From Suillus spraguei (taxonomy: Eukaryota > Basidiomycota > Agaricomycetes > Boletales > Suillaceae), in contig JABCPU010000029.1 in NCBI GenBank assembly GCA_016800925.1, positions 124,001 through 188,000 on the forward strand: 64,000 nt of DNA. Reading direction: 5' to 3'. The notes under the pieces were generated by a model. It searched no databases, was not told where the DNA came from, and was given only the letters and a program-made list of their open reading frames with translations. Of this stretch, positions 1 to 10,164 are shown in pieces; position 1 is the first letter of the stretch, and each line of letters starts with the position of its first letter. Made by a program: the position numbers and the translations under genes.

Positions 1-2
1 CT

Positions 3-965
3 AAGGAAGCCTATCAGGCTAGCAACAAGCAGGATTACGAGGAACAAATGGCTCTGTGGCTTTAACGCCAGGAAGCCGTGTTCTTGCGCAATTCCTATCT
101 CGAATGGCTGTCTGTGCAGTCTCAGTCGGCTACCATAGCCGGTCATGCTGACCATGATCACAACATTGATTCAGGCTTGGATTCTGAGATGGAAGACTTG
201 CAATTTGAGTCTCGTGCTGCCCCCGCCAAAGCACCTCCTGTCATTGGGCAATGTGTACTCCATGTTCTCGCCAAGGCTCCTGCGCACCCTCGGACATCCG
301 TTCAGCAGCTCATCACTGCACATGGCTGGTGCAGTCTCATTTCTCCCAGCCCTCAAACTCTTCTTACACAAGCATTTACCAAAAAATGGCATTGTCCCTG
401 GTCCACAAGATTGTTTTGACGTTTTCTGGCAAGTTGTCATTGTCACTCTGCCGGACCCGCAGGTAGATGAATCACCACGGCGATGGTGCATCAGAGCAAC
501 ACCCGAAGTACCTCCTGGTCCTGGCCGGAAGCCAGGATTCCCTGCCAAATTCAATATGGTGCTGATCAACAATGGCGGTTGGACCACAAATATACAGACA
601 TTAGATGGTAAGTGGTTGTTACTGTTTAGCCGTTGCAAAATTCATATGGAGGCTGTAGGCGCACAAGTGGCACAAGTCTGTGTCATTTTCACACTGCCTC
701 GTCAGTTTGGAATGTATTCTCAAGCTTTGGCTTACATTGAATGGTTCACACCATTCAGGGAGCCAGACCCCTTCTCTGGCCTGCTTCAGGTATCTCGTTC
801 GACTTGATGACTGCATCAAAATGCAGCCGTGATTCATGTCGACAAAATTCTTCATCCATGTCACCTAATACCAAGGATGGGACAATTCATCAACCCCGGG
901 TGGACAAGCGCAAATGCCTATGAGTTGGCAACTGATTTTTATCTGAATACATTCATTGACTTAGA
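3..965 (+). pseudogene. Plavaka/KDZ-like transposon protein remnant
   Basis: Translation of the plus strand gives a chain of fragments in changing frames that I recognise as the C-terminal part of a large protein found in Agaricomycete Plavaka/KDZ-type DNA transposons. An in-frame stop lies at 63-65. The frame changes near 315, where the VQQLITAHG frame gives way to the FLPALKLFLHKHLPKNG frame. A long in-frame piece follows (PRRWCIRATPEVPPGPG, AQVAQVCVIFTLP, LAYIEWFTPFREPDP). The tail is recovered in another frame at about 830-960 (VDKILHPCHLIPRMGQF). The family name comes from memory of the characteristic ...YVEWFTPF... and ...LIPRFG... stretches and needs a search. With a stop and at least two frame changes it cannot encode one protein. 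The left part lies outside the window. Confidence 0.55.
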
Positions 966-2433
966 TACTTTTTGTATTTTTGCTATTACTTAGTACTACA
1001 CTGCTCCGTGATACAATCTGATACTGTTGCTACTGCACTACAAGTCACTCGCAGCATCTCTGGTAGCTCTGCATAGCCCACTATAGAGTAACTCAGTTGA
1101 CTATATATCACTACTGTAGCTATGTAAGACTATGTAACTGTCACTAGTACTCCCACCATTTTGGTTTTTTCCTGATGTAGAAACGGGAGTCATGGCATTT
1201 GCAGCTCAAAGTCGAAGTTGAGGTACACAGAAATTGGTGGAGTACTCGACCAAATTGAAGTGCAACGTTCGAATCTCATTCAGAAAATAGACGGACCCAA
1301 AGGACCAAGCATATGAGGTGAGAGGGCTGACCCAGTCGATTCCATTTGGTCACAATCGAAGCTAGTGCAAGTCCATCGATAAATTTAAGCTGGTTGATGG
1401 TTGATGATCAGGTTGGCCAAGTGGGTATCCAACCACAGAGGACAAACGGAACTCAAAGGTACTGCAAAAGACCTTAGAGGTCAAGTTGATTCCAGAAAAA
1501 AACATGAGGTCATCCTTGAAAACAGGGTCTGGACTTGGAGAAGCAGAGATCAATATTGATTGGAAGAGATCATCGGTTAAGCATGATCTGGTATCTAGTC
1601 GATGCCAACAGGTGCTATCAGACGGAGGAGGATTCTAAAGCCAGCTATTGTGAAGGTCCACCTGAAAGTGTAAGACGGCCTCCTTGCTCGAATCCAGTAA
1701 CCATATAGTCTAAGTCGCATACTCAAGACTCGTTAGATCGCACAAAGTTCATGCTGTGGTGTATTCTGATTGTATGAGGTCTAAATCTAGCAAAGAAAGT
1801 AGAAGCATAAAGGAGAGAAGGTTGATTCGAACAATGACCTTATATATGTGAGAAAGCAATTGTGAGACATCCGCATACTACTGACGGAAACAAGTGTCTC
1901 ACTACAATCCATGATGTAAAATGATGTCATTTCGATCTTGACCACTCATCAACGTCCTGCTTAGTGAGGATGAGTAACTTATACAAGTTTATGATTTGGA
2001 AACTGCATTGAGTATCGCAGATGGTGTATAATCAATATACTTATAAGTGTCATCAGTTACAGCAGTGAGGGAGTGTACACAAAGTTAACCATGACCATGG
2101 CCACTACCGCGGCGGCTATTTTCTGTGCCATCCTGGCAAGGTATGTAACGTGTTGCAAGGGCCATCAAGGAGGCATCCTCAGTCCCTCTGTCTGCTATGA
2201 GACCAACAGGAGTAGTAGCACAAGAATGCATTGCACTGAAATCAGCAAACTACTGGGAGCCTGTACAGAATTGTACAAACTTGTACAGGCTCAACAAACT
2301 CACAGCTAAGTCCCTGCTGTGCAAGCCTGTACAAGCAGCCACAAATTGTACAAGCTTGTGGGGTTTCAGAGGAGAAATGGCAAAACAGTATCATCACATG
2401 ATACATCACCTGATTACTTTCACACATTATGCA
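966..2433. other. Gene-free, repeat-derived stretch
   Basis: No convincing coding region. On the minus strand, about 1670-1860 contains a TATATAAGG box followed by a CT-rich leader, which resembles the promoter part of a fungal LTR retrotransposon. I could not find matching termini or a primer-binding site, so this is only a hint. An inverted repeat with 11-nt arms (GAGCCTGTACA) lies at about 2259-2294. Confidence 0.35.
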
Positions 2434-2512
2434 GTTGGCAGGAATTGAACCTAAGACCTCAGTTAGTTACAAGTGCAGTGTTCTCACCACTAAGCCACAA
2501 CACCATTGTTAT
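2434..2512 (-). repeat. tRNA-derived SINE-like or decayed tRNA sequence
   Basis: On the minus strand the segment has an RNA polymerase III box A (TGGCTTAGTGG) and, at the right spacing, a box B (GGTTCAATTCC). This gives a roughly tRNA-sized unit whose anticodon loop position would read TGT. The acceptor and anticodon stems pair poorly (about 5 of 7 and few of 5), so it is unlikely to be a working tRNA gene. A tRNA-derived SINE head or dead tRNA-Thr copy is the best reading. Confidence 0.5.
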
Positions 2513-2652
2513 AGTCTAACAATAATAGCAATATATACCAAATGTCACATGTCCAAAAATGTGAAAATTCCACCAAGTTCATTCATTCAATACAACATTA
2601 CATATTCTATTTACTACTACACAAATTCTAGTTACATCAGCTTAATAAAACC

Positions 2653-2962
2653 CACATATATATGTCAGTTTGTATTATCTGTAGACATCAGTAATATTGG
2701 TGGTATGATATTTAATTATATGTCTGTTGAGTTTGTAAGACCTGTGATGTCTTGTGACACCTTGTGATACTTGTGACACCCACTTGTGATGAAATTAGTA
2801 GTTTTCTGATGCATATATGTATGTCAGTTTGTATTATCTGCAGACATCAGTAACATTGGTGGTGTAATATTTGATTATATGTCTGTTGAGTTTGTAAGAC
2901 CTGTGATGTCTTGTGACACCTTGTGGCACTCGTGATGAAATTGGTAGTTTGCTGATGTAACT
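2653..2962. repeat. Tandem duplication, unit about 159 bp, two copies
   Basis: The block beginning TATGTCAGTTTGTATTATCT at 2661 recurs at 2820 with a few substitutions (for example CTGTAGACATC against CTGCAGACATC). Both copies end in the TTGTGACACCTTGTG motif, which itself repeats locally. No coding content is seen. Confidence 0.9.
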
Positions 2963-3486
2963 TGCTCAAGTTTCTAGTCATGAAGGAGAACTGTGAGTGT
3001 GTTGGTATCACATTCTTCCACAGCTAAAATGGTGCAGTTGTATGGCTTGGAGTATGGTTGATATTGCCCAGTAGTAACAATATAGAATACTTGAAATTTA
3101 ACATATTGACCCATGCATCGTACAGTCATAGGGAACTCCTTGTTAACTTTGTCAGTTGAACAAACTTGATAAATGAGAACTTACTGAATTGACACAGGTT
3201 AAATCGGCGACTACTCCTTTGAGACTTGATTCCCTCGAGAGATAATGTCCAAAGTTGTAGTAGTGGTATAAAATCTGATTGTTTCAGAGCACCCTTTATT
3301 AAGAGATGAAACTAGGCAATAATAAACATAAATACTGTGCCAGTGTCAAAAAAGAGGGCAGTCAATTAATCAGATATTTGCCATTGCTAAGCATTCTTGG
3401 AACCTCAACAAAGCCATTTCTGAGTGGAGTGTAGGCATGCTGGTTACCAAGGTCCAACACTGTCAAGAAGTTGTCAATGAAATGAA
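2963..3486. other. Gene-free stretch
   Basis: No supported gene or RNA. A short segment around 3390-3440 (GCATTCTTGG ... CATTTCTGAGTGGAGTG) resembles 14630-14670, so part of it may belong to the segmental duplication described for 3487-4139. Confidence 0.4.
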
Positions 3487-4139
3487 ATGGGCACTAGTCC
3501 GAATGTTCATGCAGCATAACACATGTGTGACGTGTTTATGTCAGTATTGACTTATGTTAAGGACTCTTCCTGCATCAGCTGAAACCTTGCTTGTCATATT
3601 TCCTGACTCCCACCAGTGCCACAGAAGTTGCCGGTAAGGAACATGCAGGTGCATGATGAATTCTAGGGGACCCAACAGCATGCCCAGCAGTGGTATCCTG
3701 CATTGTAAGGCACCGTCCCATCCTTGCAGTTCAAAGGTGGTGTGGGGGTGCATACATATATCTGAGAGCGGGCAGCTGACAGTGGCACTGGCAGTAGCAC
3801 TGGCGGCAGAAAGAATTGTGAGGTGAACAATTTGAATGAGCTTCATGGTATCTGGTATATATATTATGCTTAAGTCTATGACATGATTGTGTAAGGAGAC
3901 CATACCAACGAAAGTTTGATTTTGCAATGTGTGTGACGCTGCTATGACAAAGTTGAAGAATAGCTATTATGTGTTGGTTTAGAATGTGTATAGTGTGGCG
4001 TACGAGTGCCACTCACAACAGCAGAAGGTGTCTGCCTCTGAGGCTTTTCAACTCAACCATGTTGACTTTATACTTGTTCTTGTTATTGAGACCGACATGA
4101 TATTCAAAGAATGTTCTATGCTGACTCACTGTACATCGG
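3487..4139. repeat. Segmental duplication, copy 1 (left part)
   Basis: This block matches 13674-14445 along its length: the same CCGAATGTTCA start, the same small secreted protein reading frame on the minus strand, and the same GTTCTAT.CTGACTCACTGT end. It stops exactly where the hAT left end begins. The sequence that follows in the other copy (GCCGGGCCGTATAATAAT, 14454) is found here at 12392, on the far side of the transposon stack. The locus was therefore split by a hAT insertion. Confidence 0.85.
3600..3846 (-). pseudogene. Small secreted cysteine-rich protein, frameshifted copy
   Basis: This is a paralogue of the gene at 13876-14139. The signal-peptide region is preserved (MKLIQIVHLTILSAASATA, ATG at 3846). 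The mature region has lost about 48 bp and gained 4 bp near 3752-3756, so the cysteine-rich part (NCKDGTVPYNAGYHCWACC) is readable only in another frame. Read straight through, the open frame gives an unrelated-looking tail. I take it as the inactivated member of the duplicated pair. Splicing could in principle restore the frame, but no intron signals fit. Confidence 0.6.
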
Positions 4140-4301
4140 TAGTGTTGTGGGCAGATGGTAGAATCCGGCAGAATGTCAAATTGCAGGGAATCACAGCGAA
4201 CAATATCTTGATAACTTCCTCACCTCATCTAGCCATAGTAACCAGCTTTTTAAAGTGTACTTCCTTACTTGTAGAGTAGAAAAAAAATCAGCATGTACTA
4301 T
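4140..4301 (+). mobile_element. hAT transposon, left end (split copy)
   Basis: The element starts with TAGTGTTGTGGGC followed by several CAGAAT/CCGGCAGAA motifs. The same start occurs at 27056. Its reverse complement ends the hAT remnants at about 12389 and 13673 (CCCACAGCACTA). Similarity to the 27-kb copy continues through GATAACTTCCTCACC and GTAGAGTAGAAAAAAA, then stops at about 4301. It resumes at about 12130, so everything between was inserted later. Confidence 0.7.
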
Positions 4302-4662
4302 ATGGTGGATCTGAATCAACTTTGCACTGGTTTAAGGCACACATATGATGGGTTTAGGGCAAGCGGAGTCCTCCAGCTCAATGCTTGGAGGACTTGCAAT
4401 CAATTTTTAAACCGAGAAGTGACAGCTTTTTGGATCAACAAGAAAGTATGTATAGTAAAATATGAATGCTCCATCGTCTCAAAGGAAAAAACCTAGTATA
4501 CAAGCCACCGAATGCCTGGTGACTGATCAAAAAATGACTGGTGACTGATAGAGAGTCAAATGACTCGACCACAAATGCTATAGGGCTATATTTTTTAAAT
4601 TTTTTTTAAAATACAAAACAAGCAATAGAAAGAATTTGATCAAAGCTGCCAAACACAGAGTT
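4302..4662. other. Gene-free stretch between hAT end and DIRS element
   Basis: No gene seen. It is AT-rich near 4590-4620, with the short repeated phrase ACTGGTGACTGAT at 4516-4550. It may contain the 3' terminal repeat of the DIRS element, but no matching partner repeat was found. Confidence 0.3.
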
Positions 4663-5652
4663 TTACAGATTTTGAGAACCGTGTATCAGGAGATGAAGCA
4701 GATATGGGTGCTTGCAAATATATTTCTGAAACTCATCTGAAGACCAGCGTCCCGCTGCCTGAATTAGCGCAGGTGTGACACCGGCAGAAGCCAGGGCAGT
4801 GGCACCTCCAGCTCGCATTGAATGTCCTGAAATTGATGGCAGGAAGAACCACTGTAGATAGTGCATAAACCAAGCTCGTGTAGAAATCGTCCCTGAAGCT
4901 GTGAGCCAGAGATGCGGATGGTATGGGAACATTGCATCTCTTGCAATGACATATCTACAGAATAGCGGCAATGGGTCCAAGATTGATTGCACATCTGCCA
5001 GCAACAAGATTTCACATCCCTCACCCAAATTACTGCTCTTGTGATGAGGCAAAGTGTATGTTGCCGAGGCATCGGTGAATATGAGCGAGTGTCGGAATGC
5101 AACCTTGTGATAAGATTGGAGATTCTTTGTATTCGGCCAGCATAATTCCCCCAACCGCTGCAAAGTTTTAAATCCAGTGATGAGCATAGCAACAAATAAG
5201 ATATCGTCATAAGTGGAGCTGCTGGCAAAAGTATTGGATACGAGAACAAGATCATCGAGTGATAGCAGTAGTTTGCGTTTGATAGGTTTAGACAGTTGCC
5301 GTTTACACCCTTTGAGGGTCTGTGTAACAAGCAAAGATGTGCAGTTAGAACAGACATGCAGGAAATGAGGTTCTAGACGATTAACGATTCCCGATAGATA
5401 GGAATCCACTGAGCGAGGTTCAATATGATGGGATAACCAGACCACATAGAAAGAAAGTGTGTCTTCTGTTGGCTCCACAGGCTGATTATGCAAGCGACAA
5501 AAGTTCAGATAGGAATTGAGATGTGAGTCATAGGTGGAAGCAGTAGTGCATTCAATAGCAAATCCCAGAGCAAGTGAGTGCTCAAAATGTAAGTGCTCAT
5601 CAGTCCAGACTTCCCAAACAGGTTGTCTGGACTGCAATGTTCCAGCAATCAT
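4663..5652 (-). CDS. DIRS-type tyrosine recombinase (retroelement integrase)
   Basis: This open frame of 329 codons encodes a tyrosine recombinase of the kind DIRS/Ngaro retrotransposons use instead of a DDE integrase to insert circular DNA copies. The catalytic set is visible: an arginine in the TLQRLGELCWP segment, HxxR in GHSMRAGGATALA, a tryptophan in AGRWSSDEF, and the nucleophile tyrosine in FQKYICKHP. The N-terminal part resembles the SAM-like DNA-binding region (STYDSHLNSYLNFCRLH, with EDTLSFYVVWLS). The ATG overlaps the stop codon of the RNase H frame (ATGA at 5649-5652), an arrangement that suggests coupled translation from one element transcript. This is the only intact frame of the element; the other parts are decayed. 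Family assignment is strong, activity doubtful. Confidence 0.85.
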   Translation of the reverse strand: MIAGTLQSRQPVWEVWTDEHLHFEHSLALGFAIECTTASTYDSHLNSYLNFCRLHNQPVEPTEDTLSFYVVWLSHHIEPRSVDSYLSGIVNRLEPHFLHVCSNCTSLLVTQTLKGCKRQLSKPIKRKLLLSLDDLVLVSNTFASSSTYDDILFVAMLITGFKTLQRLGELCWPNTKNLQSYHKVAFRHSLIFTDASATYTLPHHKSSNLGEGCEILLLADVQSILDPLPLFCRYVIARDAMFPYHPHLWLTASGTISTRAWFMHYLQWFFLPSISGHSMRAGGATALASAGVTPALIQAAGRWSSDEFQKYICKHPYLLHLLIHGSQNL

Positions 5653-7275
5653 TTTTTCTTCGCCCCCAATGCATCCTGAGGGGGTTCAAAGTCAAAAATG
5701 TGTGCCATTGGTACGAGCTCTTTGACCAGCTCATTGTGAAAGTGCGATAGTGCATCAGCGATGACATTTTGTTGCCCAGGAATGTGTTCTACCCGAAGAT
5801 CAACATGATAGTGAAGTAAGATATCAACCACTGACAATAGCAATGAATTGTAGATAGGTTTTGCCCGAAGTGAGTCGAACATGGCCACCATATTAGTGTT
5901 ATCTGTGTAGATGAGCAATTTTACAGGAGGCTCATCCATAGTGACAATAGCATGGACAGCTGAACATACAGCCAAAGCTTCAAAGTAAAAGATCATGTTT
6001 GAGGGGCTGATGTCAGTAAATGACACTGGCAAGCAAAATTGTCATCTGGAAACCAGAGTCCTAGTCCAGCACTTGAGGCATCGGTATAAGCCACTACCAC
6101 TTCATTACTTGACGGATCAAAGTCCAGGCATTTGAAGAGGTGTAACCCATCTGATCATTCAACATGATCAGCAAGCCAAAGAAACTCTTGAATCAACGCA
6201 TTATTGATGTGAATTTGTGTGAAACTGTTAGTTTTTCCTCATATTTTGTCATAAAGCACTGACAATCCAGGTTTAAGAAGAGGGAAGACATTAAAGCTCC
6301 ATTCACACCATCCTGTGAGGCATTGAAACTCATGAAGCAACCATCAATGATTCTTTTGTGCAAATCAGCGAAGTTCTACCACCAATTCAGCCTTTTTATG
6401 AACCGGTAGTGATACTTGCATAGCATTGGGATCAATATCAAATCCTATGACCATCAGAGGTGCTCCAGAAACCTGCTTAGTATGGTCATGTGGCAATCCA
6501 ATGGCGTCCCATAGTTGGAGGAGTCGAGTTTGTTTGGCAGGGGAGTAACAGTCATATGGCGCATAGTACAACACACGCCCTGCCACTTCAAAAGAGAAAG
6601 AGTTGTCCATGTAAGTCTTGAGGGCATCAATGAGGATACAATGTATCACGACCCAAGCGACAAGCAACATGAAAGAAATCCAAATTTTGGGGGAACCTTG
6701 TCCCCCAAAATTATTGTTCCGATCAACATGATGTTGATCATGTACAGTCAATATTTGTTTGACTTGCCACAAGGGATGCATAGGCAGATGACGAAAAGCT
6801 TGAGATACATCAGACTTGAACAAAACTAACTCGACATTAGGATGTTGTGAGCAGAACCGGAGCAGAGAGGGTCCAAGGGAATGCAAGCCATCGAGCTTTG
6901 TTCCTCTAATAGAATCCCGATTGATCATTGAATTGAGAGAATAGTCACCTGCTGTATGATCAACAACAAGGTGGAATTTGTCAGAGTTCAGTTTGGGCAC
7001 AGTATGCATTGGGATGCTATACATTCCCGGGAGGAGGTCTGTTCCAAAACTCTCAGATACTTGTCCCAATCAAATTTCTTCTTCAACCTGATTTTCAATG
7101 AACTGCAACTGCACATCACTTTTTGCACAAGTATGATGAGAATTGTCGTTGATGGAAGGATATGCATCATCAGATGTATCAGCCCAAGGCCAAAATCCCT
7201 GATGTAGAGCTTGACAAACAGATTTAACAAACAGCTGATTGGGATGGTCAACAAGAAACTCTTCAAACTTGTCAA
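5649..7275 (-). pseudogene. DIRS-type reverse transcriptase/RNase H, decayed
   Basis: In minus-strand order this holds a reverse transcriptase domain (about 7069-6365) and an RNase H domain (about 6110-5649). RT landmarks are the motif A region (LFKSDVSQAFRHLPMHP) and, in the motif C position, YMDN where catalytic enzymes have YxDD. The polymerase is probably dead from that change alone. Between the domains the family's linker is recognisable (LTGWCEWSFNVFPLLKPGL) but interrupted by stop codons near 6350-6235. RNase H shows YTDASSAGLGLW and IYTDNTN, with the conserved VEHIPGQQNVIADALSH near its end. Known gene order in these elements is gag, RT, RNase H, recombinase, and it matches here. Confidence 0.85.
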
Positions 7276-7309
7276 CTTTAATTGGCGTTACAATATGGAA
7301 AAGATCAGG

Positions 7310-8046
7310 TCATGAGGCAATTGTTTGAGCTGTGTCACTAGTATCCAATAGTTCATTTAATGGAGGTGAAGGAACTGGTTCGGCGTATTCAGTAGATCGT
7401 GCAGTAGGACTAAATGAAACATCTGTAGGTGACCACATAAGACCCTGTCTATGACACAGGCACTTAAGTGGCTGTTCATGCAGATTTGGACTTTGACTCT
7501 TCGAAATGTTTTGCTTCCGTGTGCCATCGGGCACATAACCTACCGTCCTGCTCATGAGAGCAGACATGTGCATATTGGCAGGTGCTTGCACTTCAGGAAC
7601 ATTCTCCAGAGTTCCACTTATGACATGGTTCACATCGACTGAACGTGGTTTTGTCCCATGCAAGTGCACCAGGTTTTCCCTGCTTTTTGTTGTCATAATG
7701 TCTACCATCGGAATTGAAGTGGGATTCATGAATGTTGGTGAAGGTTGCAAAATCAGAGAGCTCAACCTGTCGAGAATTTGCCACCTTGTTTCTAATGGCT
7801 TTGTCAAACCAAATGATCTGCTCATGTGATCGTTTGATTGACCGATCAAACTTGTCATTGATATATTCTGTGTAGGTGGCAAGCTCATCCTCTCTATGAG
7901 GGAACATGAATTTGATAGCTTGTGATGTTCTGTTCCAAGCAGCTTGCCATTGCGCTGCTGTGGTAATCTTTTTTGACACTGTCTCTGATGTTCCCGAGAA
8001 CTTGATCTCAATGTCTCCAATGGTTTCAGTGCATTTGTCAATAGTG
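7310..8046 (-). pseudogene. DIRS gag-like region, frameshifted and truncated
   Basis: Upstream of the reverse transcriptase on the same strand lies a gag-like sequence: a helical segment (ITTAAQWQAAWNRTSQAIKF) and a cysteine/histidine cluster (CEPCHKWNSGECS then CQYAHVCSHEQDGRLC). The cluster resembles the zinc-finger block of fungal DIRS-like gag proteins. It is read in two frames that change near 7590-7620. The N-terminal end runs into the Harbinger inverted repeat at 8046 and is missing from this side. The few hundred bases after the Harbinger element (11959-12130) may hold the rest, but I could not join a reading frame. Confidence 0.6.
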
Positions 8047-8200
8047 GTTCTCAAAGTTAACTTCGTATAGAAATTTCAAACGTTGAGCATTTTGGAATTT
8101 GCCAGTTAATTGAGGCTCCGACGCTGACACATTAACCCTAACCTTATACTCAGACCGTCATCATCTACTGCAGTCTGCGACACCATCTTTCAATATCATT

Positions 8201-9836
8201 ATGCCTCGGGAATCCGATCGTTCAAGGCTCCTTCGCAGCCTCAAACAAACTAGTCATGACCTTACTATCGCGCGATACATGGAGTTAGTTGAGTTTATGG
8301 TAGATGAACTACTAGTAGATGAGGAGGAGGACTCATCAGAGATCAGCGACACTGCCAGTGGTCATAGTGGGTCTGATATTAGCATACGGACAGCATCACC
8401 AGCATGGCCTGAATCCCCTACCTCATCGGTCACATCTGCCTCGTCAATCAATTCCCTTGTATCACTCTCAACAGCATACTCGAGCGTCCTATCACACGAT
8501 ATCCCAGACATGTGTGAACGAGTTTTTACACAGTTCGTTGACGCAATTGGTGCATTGCATGATGAGGTGGAGAAATGTCGGGTCCTTACTGTCCATCCAC
8601 GTCTGAGTCGCGCTCCTCAGCTACACTTGCTGGAGGAGTGGGCTCTGTTCTCAACTGACAAATTTCGACGCAAGCTTCGCGTTGATGCAGACATATTTGC
8701 TGAACTTACGAAGTTAATCCAAGGGCACCCTATCTTCCATAACAACTCAAACAATCCCCAACTTCCCGTCGCAGTTCAGCTCGCTGTCTTTCTCAATGGT
8801 GTCGGCCATTATGGCAATGCAGCAACTACTGAAGACATTTCTGACTGGGCCGGAGTGTCCGTAGGGACCGTCTATAACTGCTACAAACGCGTGATGATTG
8901 CGCTGTTGCAGCTTCATGACCGAGCCATTCATTTTGATCCGCTTGACCACGAGGACCAAGTTGAACGAGAGCGAGCGAAAGCCTATGTAGAAAGAAAAAT
9001 ATGTCATGAGTGGCGTGGAGGTTTTCTTTGTGTAGATGGGACTCCATCCCCCTTACATGAAAAACCTGGTTGGCATGGGGAGGGTTTCTTTGACAAAAAT
9101 TCGGACTACTCTTTGACAGCACAGGTAAGTATCAGTTCGGTGTGCAGCACAGTAACTTACAATTTAAAAGGTCGTTATATTCCCTCATAACCTTCGTATT
9201 GTGGACTATGTCATCGGCGTACCTGGAAGTCTTCATGACTCAAACGTATTTGCACGAACGAGGGTTTCCCGGAACCCTGAGTCATTTTTTGGTGCAGGAG
9301 AGTGGTTGTGGGCCGACTCGGCATATGCTGCACGAACCTGGTGTGTGCCACCATACAAACGGCCACCAGGAGGGAGCTTGACGCCAGACCAAAAGATATT
9401 CAATACTAACCTGTCGACGGTGAGTATCAATGGCAATATATATTAGTAGTCCTCACCCAATGTCTAGGTTCGTGTTCGTTCAGAACATTTTTTCGGCTCT
9501 ATCAAAGGCCGGTTTCAATCCCTGCGGGAGCTTCGCATCCCAATCCAAAGCCAGAAGGACCTCGACTACGCAAACATGTGGATCCGTTCATGCTTCGTTC
9601 TGCACAATTTAATCGTCGAAATTGAGGAAAAATCAAACCATGAGAACTCAAATGTCCGCTTCTATGAAGAACCTCGGAGGCCAAGGCAAACTGGTGCTGA
9701 CGCTGATGCAGGAGAGGATGATCAGCGAGAGGGCGGTGGTGCAGTAGGTGATCAAACTTACATTGGAAGTGTGGGGCAGGATTTTCGCAACACGTTAAAG
9801 ACACGGTTGCTTTCCTCGTTGGCGCAAAGGAATTAG
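8201..9836 (+). CDS. Harbinger transposase (DDE_Tnp_4 family)
   Basis: Three exons (8201-9124, 9171-9419, 9468-9836) with introns of 46 and 48 nt join in frame to a 513-residue protein. The first 100 or so residues are acidic and serine-rich. A helix-turn-helix-like region follows (DISDWAGVSVGTVYNCYKRV). The nuclease core has the three acidic positions of Harbinger/DDE_Tnp_4 enzymes: FLCVDGTPSP, LWADSAYAAR after VPGSLHDSNVF, and the glutamate in EHFFGSIKGRF. The C-terminal helix LDYANMWIRSCFVLHNL is also typical. Such enzymes cut and paste the element and need the partner Myb-like protein for nuclear import and end binding. No stop or frameshift was found; this copy looks capable of expression. 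Confidence 0.9.
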
Positions 9837-9848
9837 CAAGTATATATG

Positions 9849-10082
9849 GCGCAAACCTGTAGCATTTAGGATTGTCAATTAGAAGCTCTTCCTCTTCTTT
9901 AGTACCCAACGAGGGAAATTTGCGCAAACCTGTAGTATTTATGGTCATCAATTAGAAGCTCTTCCTCTTCTTTAGTACCCAACGAGGGAAATTTGCGCAA
10001 ACCTGTAGTATTTATGGTCGTCAATTAGAAGCTCTTCATCTTCTTTAGTACCCAACGAGGGAAATTTGCGCAAACCTGTAGC
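9849..10082. repeat. 73-bp tandem repeat between the Harbinger genes
   Basis: Units start with GCGCAAACCTGTAG at 9849, 9922, 9995 and 10068 (partial), giving 3.2 copies that differ at only a few positions. The array fills the gap between the two convergent stop codons. It contains TTTAGTACCCAACGAGG and a CT-rich stretch. It may act as a 3' end or termination region for both genes; that is inference. Confidence 0.95.
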
Positions 10083-10164
10083 AATCATGCTTGAGATTTT
10101 CTCGAGAAAGTACCACTCATATTTCTAAATGAACAGTTGCAAGATGACACGGTACAAACCTACT

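Larger units (their letters stand above)
4660..8046 (-). mobile_element. Decayed DIRS/Ngaro-like retrotransposon
   Basis: Gag-like, reverse transcriptase, RNase H and tyrosine recombinase regions lie in canonical order on the minus strand. The termini (split direct or inverted repeats in this class) were not recognised. One end is cut by the Harbinger insertion, and the whole sits inside a hAT element. Confidence 0.75.

Noticed and set aside
171..638. Minus-strand open frame of 155 codons opposite the Plavaka-like remnant
   Set aside because: It mirrors the recognisable plus-strand protein and has no motif or intron signals of its own.
7451..7829. Plus-strand frames opposite the DIRS gag region
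   Set aside because: Shadows of the minus-strand gag frame with its cysteine/histidine cluster; no independent support.
8826..9122. Minus-strand frame inside the Harbinger transposase
   Set aside because: Complement of a clear transposase exon.
9849..10082. Possible CRISPR-like array
   Set aside because: Contiguous 73-bp tandem units without unique spacers, in a eukaryotic genome.
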